Below, piece after piece: positions 48,567-56,612 of a stretch of DNA of 64,000 bases; position 1 is the stretch's first letter, and every line of letters begins with the position of its first letter. The notes beneath the pieces are model-generated. The model saw only the letters and a program-made list of their open reading frames with translations, had not been told where the DNA came from and did not search any database. The stretch comes from Paenibacillus sp. BSR1-1 (lineage in GTDB: Bacteria > Bacillota > Bacilli > Bacillales > Cytobacillaceae). The position numbers and the translations under genes are program-made. Location of the stretch: assembly GCF_030403775.1 (NCBI RefSeq), contig NZ_JAQMWQ010000015.1, forward strand, positions 1-64,000. The letters are read 5' to 3'.

Positions 48567-49070
48567 TTATAAATGCAAAACCATATGCTCATCTGCATAG
48601 TATACACCATTTATTTTCATGGCCTTTTCCTCATATCCATACTCTTTAAATCCTAATTTTGTATAGAGCTTTTTGGCCTTTTCATTAGTGGCAATAACAG
48701 ATAGGTTTATTTTTTCAATGGCTTCGACAGATTTTGCTTTCTTTATCGCCTCGGTCATAAGTGCCTCTCCTACGCCAGTGCCTCGTTTTGACAGTGTTAC
48801 ATACATAGCATAGATATTGGCCCGGTGCTTGATTTTTTCCGCCTGTTCTTGCAGTAAGGTGACGACTCCTATCAGCTCCCCATTTTCAAACGCCCCAAAC
48901 GTATAGTTCCCTGGCTGGCTGAAGTTTCGGGCTGTCTGCCCGATGGGATTTTCTCTTTTTATCGCATCTTCATAGCTTGTTAAAAAGGCCTCTGGATTTT
49001 GCTTTAACGCTTCTAATCTTAGCTCCCAATACTTTTCGGCATCAGCTGCTTCTAATAGTCTTACTTCCAT
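48567..49070 (-). CDS. GNAT-family N-acetyltransferase
   Basis: The 167-residue acetyltransferase has MYVTLSKRGTGVGEALMTEAIKKA (motif A) and ATNEKAKKLYTKLGFKEYGYEEKAMKI (motif B). It overlaps the upstream hydrolase gene by 10 bases, so the two are co-translated. The substrate is unknown. Confidence 0.82.
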   Translation of the reverse strand: MEVRLLEAADAEKYWELRLEALKQNPEAFLTSYEDAIKRENPIGQTARNFSQPGNYTFGAFENGELIGVVTLLQEQAEKIKHRANIYAMYVTLSKRGTGVGEALMTEAIKKAKSVEAIEKINLSVIATNEKAKKLYTKLGFKEYGYEEKAMKINGVYYADEHMVLHL

Positions 49071-49621
49071 GAGGGTTCCCCCTTTGTGTTAAACAACCTG
49101 TCCACTTCTATTTTTAATTCTTCCAACAACGTAAAGGTGGATTGGCTGCCTAGGCTTTCTACGATTTTCGTATAATACCACTTTTGCTGATCCTTCCCGG
49201 CATTAAATCTCTCCCATACTTCTTCGCCAACTTGTTCATAATCGTTTAAAATGGAGCGAATATTGTGGAGTTTATCGGCACATGCAACCGCACGAATACT
49301 TTCAGTAGCAGTCTTTAAAAATTCTATCGTATGTTCCTTTCTAGCTTTCCAAGGCAGCGATTTATCTGGTTCGGAGCAGCCCGCCACAACTTCAGCAATT
49401 TTCGCCCCAAACTCCCGCTCGGTATCTTCTAAGGTAAGTTCCGTATCTTCCACTGTATCATGCAGGATTGCCGCTGCGACGATGTCTTCACTGTACCCCG
49501 CCTTCAATACAAGCATCCCGACTGAAGCAGGGTGAGCGATATAAGGAATATCGGTATTTTTCCTAAATTGGTTTTGGTGTGCTTTACTAGCAACTTGAAG
49601 CGCTTTATCAATTACGTCCAT
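49061..49621 (-). CDS. HD-domain small alarmone hydrolase-like protein
   Basis: The 186-residue HD-superfamily protein resembles stand-alone (p)ppGpp hydrolases (MESH1/SAH type). Metal and catalytic residues are H30 (IAHP), H54/D55 (LHDTVED, with E58/D59) and D116 (CADKLHN), all as in the RelA/SpoT hydrolase domain. No synthetase domain is present and the length is near MESH1. It would degrade the stringent-response alarmone or related nucleotides. It is translationally coupled to a GNAT gene. Confidence 0.78.
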   Translation of the reverse strand: MDVIDKALQVASKAHQNQFRKNTDIPYIAHPASVGMLVLKAGYSEDIVAAAILHDTVEDTELTLEDTEREFGAKIAEVVAGCSEPDKSLPWKARKEHTIEFLKTATESIRAVACADKLHNIRSILNDYEQVGEEVWERFNAGKDQQKWYYTKIVESLGSQSTFTLLEELKIEVDRLFNTKGEPSWK

Positions 49622-49668
49622 TTGAATACCTCCCTTATATTTATTTTACATCGCAGTGTGGAGAAATG

Positions 49669-49698
49669 GAAAAAACAAGCAGCAATCTGCTTGTTTTC
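49669..49698 (-). terminator. Terminator of the sulfate transporter operon
   Basis: ACAAGCAG-CAAT-CTGCTTGT forms an 8 bp stem with TTTTTT downstream on the minus strand, at the cysA stop codon. Confidence 0.8.
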
Positions 49699-50770
49699 AA
49701 ATGGAAAAATCCTCCGGTATAAAAACCTTCAACTGTTTTGGTTTTACGTACACTTCTTCCCCAGTTTTTAGATTAAGGCTTCGATAGTGTTCTTTTGTTA
49801 ATTCCGCTTCTAAAAAATCTCCATTATCATTTCGGATAAGTTCAAGCTGGACCACTGCTCCAACCAAATGGATATAACTGATTTTTGCAGCAACTGAATC
49901 AAGGCTTTGTTCCCGTTCAATGCTGATATCATAGGGCCGGACATAGCCAACTGCATCCGTATTCATCGATTTCGCAAATTCAGGCGGTGCGTCAACCTGA
50001 AAATTCCCATGATGCAGTTTCCCATTATGCAAACGCCCCTTAAATAAATTGACATTACCTAAGAAGTGATAAACAAATGGACTATTTGGATTTTCATAGA
50101 CTTCTTCAGGCGTGCCAATCTGCTCAATTTTCCCTTCATTCATAACGACAATCCGGTCCGCAACATCAAGTGCCTCTTCTTGATCATGCGTCACAAAAAT
50201 ACTAGTAATCTGGTAATCATCATGCAGCTTTCGAAGCCATCTGCGAAGATCTTTCCGAACCTTCGCATCCAGGGCACCAAAAGGTTCATCTAATAGAAGG
50301 ACCTTAGGTTCAACAGCCAGGGCTCTTGCAAGGGCGACCCTCTGCCGCTGCCCGCCAGACAAATTGGATGGATAGCGGTCCGCATAAGCCTCAAGCTTTA
50401 CTAGTTTCAATAATTCATAGACCTTGTCTTTTATTTCTTGTTTGGAAGGTCTTATTTTTCTAGGACGCACCTTTAACCCATAGGCAATATTATCAAAAAC
50501 AGTCATATGACGGAACAAGGCATAATGCTGGAAAACAAAGCCGACTTTACGCTCCTTTGTATGGATGTGGGTCATATCTTCATCCCCGAAAAGAATGCTT
50601 CCCTGATTTGCCGCTTCTAATCCAGCAATAATCCTTAGCAAGGAAGTCTTTCCCGAGCCTGACGGGCCAAGAAGGGCAACGAGCTCTCCTGTTTGAATAT
50701 CAATATTTATTTTTTCAAGGGCTGTAAAGGTGCCGAATGATTTTGAGATATTTTGAATTTGGATGCTCAT
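49697..50770 (-). CDS. cysA: Sulfate ABC transporter ATP-binding protein
   Basis: The 357-residue ATPase has Walker A GPSGSGKT (35-42), signature LSGGQ (137-141), Walker B VLLLDEP and the H-loop THDQEEA. A C-terminal TOBE-like regulatory domain (YVRPYDISIER onward) is typical of CysA. It powers sulfate/thiosulfate import. The ATG at 50770 follows AAAGGAG. It starts one base after the cysW stop, unlike the upstream junctions that contain repeat arrays. Confidence 0.92.
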   Translation of the reverse strand: MSIQIQNISKSFGTFTALEKINIDIQTGELVALLGPSGSGKTSLLRIIAGLEAANQGSILFGDEDMTHIHTKERKVGFVFQHYALFRHMTVFDNIAYGLKVRPRKIRPSKQEIKDKVYELLKLVKLEAYADRYPSNLSGGQRQRVALARALAVEPKVLLLDEPFGALDAKVRKDLRRWLRKLHDDYQITSIFVTHDQEEALDVADRIVVMNEGKIEQIGTPEEVYENPNSPFVYHFLGNVNLFKGRLHNGKLHHGNFQVDAPPEFAKSMNTDAVGYVRPYDISIEREQSLDSVAAKISYIHLVGAVVQLELIRNDNGDFLEAELTKEHYRSLNLKTGEEVYVKPKQLKVFIPEDFSI

Positions 50771-50771
50771 T

Positions 50772-51644
50772 TTAGGAAGCTCCTTTCGCTTTCCATTCAA
50801 TTACATTTTTTATGATCAAGGTAAAGATAGCAAATAACGACATTAAGGATGCGACTGCGAAGGCTGCGGAAAATTGATATTCATTGTATAAAATTTCAAT
50901 ATGAAGCGGCATCGTATTGGTCAATCCGCGAATATGGCCTGAAACAACCGAAACGGCGCCGAATTCTCCTATTGCTCGGGCTGTGCTCAAAATAATGCCA
51001 TATAAAAGCCCCCATTTGATATTCGGTAATGTCACCAGCCAAAACGTCTTCCAGCCGCTGGCACCTAGTGTCATGGAGGCTTCCTCATCGGTGGTTCCTT
51101 GCGTCTGCATCAATGGTATCAGTTCCCTAGCGACAAAAGGAAGTGTCACCAAAAGAGTCGCAAGTACAATCCCCGGTACGGCAAAAATGATTTTGATATT
51201 ATGTTCCAGCAGCCACTGTCCAAACAGACCGTGCGCACTGAATAATAAAACAAATACCAGACCAGCGATGACAGGGGAGATGGCAAACGGCAGGTCTATA
51301 ATTGTAATAAGGAGACTTTTGCCTTTGAACTGGAATTTGGTCACAACCCATGCAGCCGTAACACCAAAGATGGCATTCAGTGGAACGGTAATGATGGCTA
51401 TTACAGCAGTTAGCTTAATAGCGGCTAAGGCGTCAGGGTCGCTTATCGCATTTACAAAAACCGCTATACCCTTTTCGAAGGCTTTTATAAAAATCGCTGC
51501 AAGCGGCAGCAGCAAAAACAAACTTATAAATGCTAAAGCGATTGCGATTAGGAACCAGCGCACCCAGCGAGGTTCTGAATCTTGGATTCGGGTTTGGTTT
51601 TGCTGTGGAGAGGTTGAATATTGTAAAGAAACGTGCCCGGCCAT
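50772..51644 (-). CDS. cysW: Sulfate ABC transporter permease
   Basis: The 290-residue permease has six predicted helices and the EAA-type loop ELIPLMQTQGTTDEEASMTLGASGWKTFWLVTLPNIKWGLLYG. ARAIGEFGAVSVVSG is the CysW-type continuation. It pairs with CysT in the membrane. AGGAGGG lies before the ATG. A 379 bp gap with a repeat array separates it from cysT. Confidence 0.92.
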   Translation of the reverse strand: MAGHVSLQYSTSPQQNQTRIQDSEPRWVRWFLIAIALAFISLFLLLPLAAIFIKAFEKGIAVFVNAISDPDALAAIKLTAVIAIITVPLNAIFGVTAAWVVTKFQFKGKSLLITIIDLPFAISPVIAGLVFVLLFSAHGLFGQWLLEHNIKIIFAVPGIVLATLLVTLPFVARELIPLMQTQGTTDEEASMTLGASGWKTFWLVTLPNIKWGLLYGIILSTARAIGEFGAVSVVSGHIRGLTNTMPLHIEILYNEYQFSAAFAVASLMSLFAIFTLIIKNVIEWKAKGAS

Positions 51645-51699
51645 GGTAACCCTCCTTGCTAAATTTTTTTGATTATTTTTTGCTATACATTACCTTTTT

Positions 51700-51995
51700 C
51701 TTTGTTTCAAACCTTTTTGGTCGAGTAGCCTCCTTCTACGTTACCCTTTTCCTCGTTTCTAACTATTTTTGGTCACGTAGACCCTTTCTACGTTACCCTT
51801 TTCCTCGTTTCTAACTATTTTCGGTCACGTAGACCCTTTCTACGTTACCCTTTTCCCCGTTTCTAACTATTTTCAGTCACGTAGACCCTTTCTACATTAC
51901 CCTTTTCCTCGTTTCTAACTATTTTTGGTCACGTAGACCCTTTCTACGTTACCCTTTTCCTCGTTTCTAACTATTTTCGGTCACGTAGAAGCCAT
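51700..51995 (-). repeat. Hairpin repeat array 2 (six 52-bp units)
   Basis: GGTCACGTAG-type blocks start at 51719, 51771, 51823, 51875, 51927 and 51979, an exact 52 bp period. Each complete unit has arms GGTCACGTAGA/TCTACGTTACC and a T-rich spacer (CCTTTTCCTCGTTTCTAACTA). The first and last units are diverged or partial. It occupies most of the cysT-cysW gap, 3' of cysT. Confidence 0.88.
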
Positions 51996-52023
51996 TCATA
52001 ATCTATTACCTTTCCAAATTGAG

Positions 52024-52845
52024 CTATATAAACTTCCGATTCGTCCACCACTGCAATAAATTAATAACAAATAACAATATAAAAGAAAAAATAAGCATAA
52101 CTGCAGCGATAGCCGTAGCTCCCGCGTAATCATATTGTTCCAGCTTCGTCATGATTAACAACGGGGTAATTTCTGTGCGCATCGGCATATTCCCAGCAAT
52201 AAAAACTACAGAACCATATTCGCCCAAGGCTCGGGCAAATGCTAAAGCGAACCCTGTTAGTGCCGCCGGCAAGAGCTCTGGAAAGAGTACTTTTACAAAC
52301 GTTTGCAATCGGTTCGCTCCCAAACTTGCGGAGGCCTCTTCAATTTCTTTGTCCAAGTTTTGCAAAACAGGCTGTACGGTGCGAACAACAAAAGGTAACC
52401 CGATAAAGGTTAAGGCAATGGTGATTCCTAGTGGTGTGAACGCCACTTTAAATCCTAAAAATTGCCCAATCCAGCCGTTTTCCGTGTACAACGTGGTTAA
52501 GGCAATTCCTGCGATCGCCGTCGGCAAGGCGAAGGGCAAATCAACCAGCCCATCAATGATTCGTCCCCCCGGAAAGCGATAGCGAACCAGCACCCAGGCA
52601 ATTAACACACCGAATACAACATTGATGACCGCTGCCAGTAAGGAGGCACCAATACTGAGCTGGTAGGAAGCCACGACCCTTGGTTCCGATATTGTCTGCC
52701 AAATTTTTGACCACGGGGCAGCAGCAGAATTAATAAATATCATCGATAATGGCAGAATGACAAGAAAACTAATGTAAAACATCGTAAATCCCAGAGAAAG
52801 ACCAAATCCGGGAAGGACATGATTTCTTTTTAAGGACCGAAACAT
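52024..52845 (-). CDS. cysT: Sulfate ABC transporter permease
   Basis: The 273-residue permease has six predicted helices, with the EAA loop TVQPVLQNLDKEIEEASASLGANRLQTFVKVLFPELLPAALTG and ARALGEYGSVVFIAGN. It matches CysT/CysU. The ATG at 52845 follows GGAAGGGG; the longer frame upstream runs into the repeat array. It forms the channel with CysW. Confidence 0.92.
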   Translation of the reverse strand: MFRSLKRNHVLPGFGLSLGFTMFYISFLVILPLSMIFINSAAAPWSKIWQTISEPRVVASYQLSIGASLLAAVINVVFGVLIAWVLVRYRFPGGRIIDGLVDLPFALPTAIAGIALTTLYTENGWIGQFLGFKVAFTPLGITIALTFIGLPFVVRTVQPVLQNLDKEIEEASASLGANRLQTFVKVLFPELLPAALTGFALAFARALGEYGSVVFIAGNMPMRTEITPLLIMTKLEQYDYAGATAIAAVMLIFSFILLFVINLLQWWTNRKFI

Positions 52846-52865
52846 GAGGTTGACCCCTTCCGCTT

Positions 52866-53150
52866 TAAACTTTTTGGGTAAATGAACCACTTCATTTACC
52901 CTTTAAGCACTTTTTCCTTTTTTGGGGTAATGAAACTCCGCTTCATTTACCCTGCTAACCCTTTTTTCCATGGTTGGGGCAATGAAACTCCTCTTCATTT
53001 ACCCCGCTAACCCTTTTTTCCATGGTTGGGGCAATGAAACTCCTCTTCATTTACCTTATTAGCTCTTTTCTTCCCGAATTGGGGAAATGAAACACATTTT
53101 CATTTCCCCTAATAGCTCTTTTCTTCCTATTTAGGAAAATGAACGGGCAC
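52866..53150 (-). repeat. Hairpin repeat array 4 (about six 52-bp units)
   Basis: AATGAA blocks start at 52881, 52929, 52981, 53033, 53086 and 53138 (steps 48, 52, 52, 53, 52). Arms are GGGGCAATGAA/TTCATTTACCCC with a T-rich spacer (GCTAACCCTTTTTTCCA). It fills the gap between sbp and cysT, 3' of sbp. The arms resemble those of array 3. Confidence 0.82.
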
Positions 53151-53184
53151 ATCTTTCTATGAACTCTTACATTCGCCCCCCAAA

Positions 53185-54258
53185 TTATTTCGGTTGATAA
53201 ATTTGATCAAACGTTCCGCCATCATTGAAGTGCTTTTCCTGTGCTTTTTTCCAGCCTCCAAAATAGTCATCAATTGTTACAAGATTGATTTTTGGAAAAA
53301 CATCCGCATACTTATCGAGAATGGCTTGATTGCGCGGACGATAATAATTTTTGGCAATAATCTCCTGTCCTTTATCAGTGTATAAGAACTTCAAATAAGC
53401 CTCTGCTGCTTCTCTTGTTCCCTTTTTATCTACCACTTTATCGACCACGGCAACAGGCGGTTCTGCGAGTATGCTTAGAGAAGGAACCACTATCTCAAAC
53501 TTGTCCTTGCCTAACTCATTTAGCGTCAAAAATGCCTCATTCTCCCAAGCTATTAAAACGTCACCAATACCGCGCTCAACAAATGTCGTCGTTGCCCCCC
53601 GTGCCCCTGAATCAAGCACTTCAACATTTTTATATAATTGACTCATGAAATTTTTGGTCTTTGTTTCATCGCCGCCGAACTTTTCCTGTGCATAAGCCCA
53701 CGCCGCTAAGTAATTCCATCTCGCCCCACCTGATGTCTTCGGGTTCGGTGTAATGACGGAAACGCCTTTTTTCGTAAGATCATCCCAATCCTTAATCCCT
53801 TTTGGATTTCCTTTTCTAACAAGAAAAACAATCGTGGACGTGTATGGTGTGGAATTATCGTCCAGCTTCTTTTGCCAATCCTTTGATAATAAGCCGCCCT
53901 TGTCGGCGATTTCATCGATATCATAGGCTAAAGCAAGTGTAACAACGTCGGCTTCAAGGCCGTCAATGACAGCACGCCCCTGTTTCCCCGAACCGCCATG
54001 GGACTGTTGAATCGTCACTTGCTGGCCGGTTTTCTTCTCCCATTCCTTCGCGAATTCTGCATTAACCTCTTCGTAAAGCTCTCGAGTTGGGTCATAGGAA
54101 ACATTTAATAATTGAATCGGCTCTTTCTTTTTAGCCGCATCCTCCGTCTTCTTGGCAGGCTGGCTGCCCGCCTCATTGCTGCTGCATCCCGCTAGAACAA
54201 GAGCAAAAAGCATGAGAAAGAATGATAATTTGTAAGCAATTTTTCGACTTAATAACAT
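53185..54258 (-). CDS. sbp: Sulfate-binding lipoprotein
   Basis: The 357-residue solute-binding protein has a lipoprotein signal with lipobox LAGC (cysteine at about 25). It carries the sulfate-binding family blocks LLNVSYDPTRELYEEVN, SHGGSGKQGRAVIDGLEADVVTLALAYDID, NPKTSGGARWNYLAAWAYA and EPPVAVVDKVVDKKGT. It captures sulfate or thiosulfate outside the membrane for CysTWA. A large hairpin ending in T6 lies 25 bases before its ATG. GGGGGA is the ribosome binding site. Confidence 0.92.
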   Translation of the reverse strand: MLLSRKIAYKLSFFLMLFALVLAGCSSNEAGSQPAKKTEDAAKKKEPIQLLNVSYDPTRELYEEVNAEFAKEWEKKTGQQVTIQQSHGGSGKQGRAVIDGLEADVVTLALAYDIDEIADKGGLLSKDWQKKLDDNSTPYTSTIVFLVRKGNPKGIKDWDDLTKKGVSVITPNPKTSGGARWNYLAAWAYAQEKFGGDETKTKNFMSQLYKNVEVLDSGARGATTTFVERGIGDVLIAWENEAFLTLNELGKDKFEIVVPSLSILAEPPVAVVDKVVDKKGTREAAEAYLKFLYTDKGQEIIAKNYYRPRNQAILDKYADVFPKINLVTIDDYFGGWKKAQEKHFNDGGTFDQIYQPK

Positions 54259-54282
54259 TGTTAATCCCCCTTTTTTGTAATT

Positions 54283-54375
54283 AAAAAAGGCTGCCTATTT
54301 TAGCTCAATGCATAAAGAGAGATTGCCTTTATCAGGCAGCAAGCTCCATTAGCATTGTCTAAATATAAGCAGCCT
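54283..54375 (-). promoter_or_regulatory. Large nested hairpin with T-run between yezD and sbp
   Basis: On the minus strand AGGCTGCTTATATTTAG (54375-54359) pairs almost fully with CTAAAATAGGCAGCCT (54303-54288), followed by TTTTTT. Inside it CAATGC/GCATTG (54357-54352 and 54311-54306) and TGCC/GGCA form further stems. It looks like a terminator or attenuator controlling sbp. The S-box (SAM riboswitch) core motif was not found. Confidence 0.6.
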
Positions 54376-54429
54376 TCAGTACGACTGATCGGCGACTTTG
54401 TTTGTAAAAATACGGTTTACATAGTGTGG

Positions 54430-54597
54430 TCACTTTTGGTTCTTTACACCCGCACTTTTAGAGGCAAAGCGCGTTTTTTCTGTCTTATCTATTTGTGTGA
54501 TATTACCGTCATGGACGGTTATGATTACAGAACCATACTCCATATTTTTTAAAGTTGACAAAATAAAATTGGCCTTGGCTTGATCCACAATTGCCAT
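54430..54597 (-). CDS. yezD: YezD-like small protein (DUF2292)
   Basis: The 55-residue ORF has GAGGAGGA 6 bases before its ATG. The core LKNMEYGSVIITVHDGNITQIDKTEKTR matches DUF2292/YezD, a small family often found with sulfur-assimilation genes. It is first in the sulfate operon, 171 bp before sbp. Biochemical role is unknown. It was below the usual length cut-off and is reported from my own reading of the strand. Confidence 0.8.
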   Translation of the reverse strand: MAIVDQAKANFILSTLKNMEYGSVIITVHDGNITQIDKTEKTRFASKSAGVKNQK

Positions 54598-54738
54598 TTA
54601 ATCATCCTCCTCTTAAACTACATATTTCATATAAGTTTACTTGGTTTTAACTGAATAAAAATCCCTTTTAACGGACAACAATGAGGACTCCCCTTACTAA
54701 TCGGATAAATCATGATCATCCACTCCCCCCTTCTGAAC

Positions 54739-54777
54739 AAAAAAGGCCTACACTCAGCAAATGAGTATAAGCCTTTG
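54739..54777 (-). terminator. Terminator upstream of the sulfate operon
   Basis: On the minus strand AAGGCTTATACTCA pairs with TGAGTGTAGGCCTT (two mismatches), followed by six T. It ends the GNAT gene (stop at 54880). 54598-54738 should hold the yezD promoter; the partial dyad around CCGATTAGTAAGGGGAG was not assigned. Confidence 0.65.
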
Positions 54778-54879
54778 GTTATCCAATCAGCTTAATATTA
54801 AATTATCTCCCAAACTCTTAAATTATTACCATTTTATTCTGACTTTTCCGACCTGTCAAGTGTGTTTTTGAAAAATCTC

Positions 54880-55386
54880 TTATTCTTTAAATGATAACCG
54901 AAATGCCTTTACGACGATCCCATCATCAGCGGGCACAAAGTCCAATTGGGGCACCCGCTCAAAGCCAAGGCGCTCATACAATCTCATCGCTCCATCCATA
55001 AATTCTCCCGTATGAAGTCCGATTGCTTTATGTCCCTTTGCCTTCGACCGACCAATGCATTCATGAATTAAAGCTGTTGCTATCCCTTTCCCTCTTGCCA
55101 GAGGGGTAACCGCAAGCATACGGATTTCGGGATAATCCTGTTTTTCCACATATCCGTTATAGGCATCCGTTTGGGCCGGAAACAAAACGACACTCCCCAG
55201 TATGGATCCATCTACAACTGCCACAATCCGCTCGACATCTGGGTTATTATCACTTTCTGATAAAATGCCACGCTTCAATGCCTGCCAATGCCCATCGGGA
55301 ATTTTTTTCGCATGTTCTTCGTAGGAAATAACTCGCTGCTCCCGAATATACGGCATTTCCTCATCTTTAGCATCACGTATGATCAT
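54880..55386 (-). CDS. GNAT-family N-acetyltransferase
   Basis: The 168-residue acetyltransferase has EIRMLAVTPLARGKGIATALIHECI (motif A) and GAMRLYERLGFERVPQLDF (motif B). The ATG at 55386 follows GAGGGGTGGG; a GTG four codons upstream lies inside that site. It starts 16 bases after the GST-like gene and is probably in the same transcript. The substrate is unknown. Confidence 0.82.
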   Translation of the reverse strand: MIIRDAKDEEMPYIREQRVISYEEHAKKIPDGHWQALKRGILSESDNNPDVERIVAVVDGSILGSVVLFPAQTDAYNGYVEKQDYPEIRMLAVTPLARGKGIATALIHECIGRSKAKGHKAIGLHTGEFMDGAMRLYERLGFERVPQLDFVPADDGIVVKAFRLSFKE

Positions 55387-55401
55387 TTTTATGCCCACCC
55401 C

Positions 55402-56385
55402 TCAATGGATTAAAAACTTTTCGGTTTTATTACTTAATACTTCACGGTTATGCGGCGAATGCAAACCTGATAAGTCCGGACCCTTCGGCAATATATGAAA
55501 GCTTTTTTGATCATCGCTGGCAATATGGTTGGATAAATGATAATGCACTTTAATCGCATGAAAATCAGTCGTATCCCCAAATCCAGGAGTTTGATAGAGA
55601 TCACGCAAATAGCCCCATAGATTGGGAAAATCAACAATCCGATTCCGGTTTGTCTTGAAAGCCGAGTAATAGGCAGCATCGAAACGGACTAATGTGGCAT
55701 ATAGCCGAACATCTGAATCGGTAATATAATCACCAAATAAGAAGCGGCGTGTGGATAGACGTTCTTCTAATTCATCTAATCCCGCAAAAAGGGTGTCGTA
55801 CGCCGCTTCATAGGCTTCTTGAGATTGGGCAAAGCCGCATTTATAAACACCGTTGTTGACATCATGGAAAATGATATCATTTAAAGAATCTATCTCCCCG
55901 CGCAAGTGTTCCGGATACAAATCAGGAGCATTTTTTTTATGTAATGGGGCCCATACGGTTTCCAGATAATTGGTTAGTTTAAAATAATCATTGTTTACTA
56001 CTTTTTGTTCCTTAACATCCACCATCACAGGTACTGTTGGGCGTCCAGAGTAATCAGGAGCTGTTTTTTGATAAATTTCGCTCATGTACCGGATTCCAAG
56101 TACTGGATCCACTCCGCCCTTATCAAGTGAAAATTCCCAGTCTACATGAGGAACCTTCGGACGCATTGGACTGGCGGTTCCTAAACTGATGGCCTCTTCT
56201 AGCCCAAGGATGCTGCGAACGATTACAGAACGGTGCGCCCATGGACAAACAGCCGACCATAAAAGCCGATATCTTCCCGCCTCAATCGGGAGCTCCCCTT
56301 CTTTATTTCCAAACGGTGCCGTAAATCTATTTTTTTGGCGGTTAAATGACCCATCCGAGTTGATTTCTTTTATTCCTTTTGACAT
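55402..56385 (-). CDS. Glutathionyl-hydroquinone reductase-like GST (Xi class)
   Basis: The 327-residue thioredoxin-fold GST-family protein of the YqjG/ECM4 type has the active-site LLWSAVCPWAHRS (C47), RPTVPVMVDVKEQKVVNNDY and the all-helical C-terminal domain with YITDSDVRLYATLVRFDAAYY. Enzymes of this class reduce glutathionyl-hydroquinones; Bacillus lacks glutathione, so bacillithiol conjugates may be the real substrate (inference). The ATG at 56385 follows AAGGTG. Confidence 0.82.
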   Translation of the reverse strand: MSKGIKEINSDGSFNRQKNRFTAPFGNKEGELPIEAGRYRLLWSAVCPWAHRSVIVRSILGLEEAISLGTASPMRPKVPHVDWEFSLDKGGVDPVLGIRYMSEIYQKTAPDYSGRPTVPVMVDVKEQKVVNNDYFKLTNYLETVWAPLHKKNAPDLYPEHLRGEIDSLNDIIFHDVNNGVYKCGFAQSQEAYEAAYDTLFAGLDELEERLSTRRFLFGDYITDSDVRLYATLVRFDAAYYSAFKTNRNRIVDFPNLWGYLRDLYQTPGFGDTTDFHAIKVHYHLSNHIASDDQKSFHILPKGPDLSGLHSPHNREVLSNKTEKFLIH

Positions 56386-56612
56386 AAGAAAAACACCTTC
56401 TTTAGTGATTTTATCCATTTTAGTATGATTAAGTTTTATTCGTCAATAAATATCACTGACCATATGTAATATTCAGTTAAATATCCATTAATGATTTCTC
56501 CTTGGTGCAAAAAATGAAAAATTAATCCTATTTACTTAATTACTATTAATCTAAAAGTAGTTAAAATGTAAAAAAGTCCTTTATTTTCGTTCTAAGAGAG
56601 TAGGTTGATTGA

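Noticed and set aside
54283..54879. S-box (SAM-I) riboswitch upstream of the sulfate genes
   Set aside because: The conserved AGAGGTGGAGGGACTGGCCC-type core is not present on the minus strand in this interval; only hairpins with T-runs are seen.
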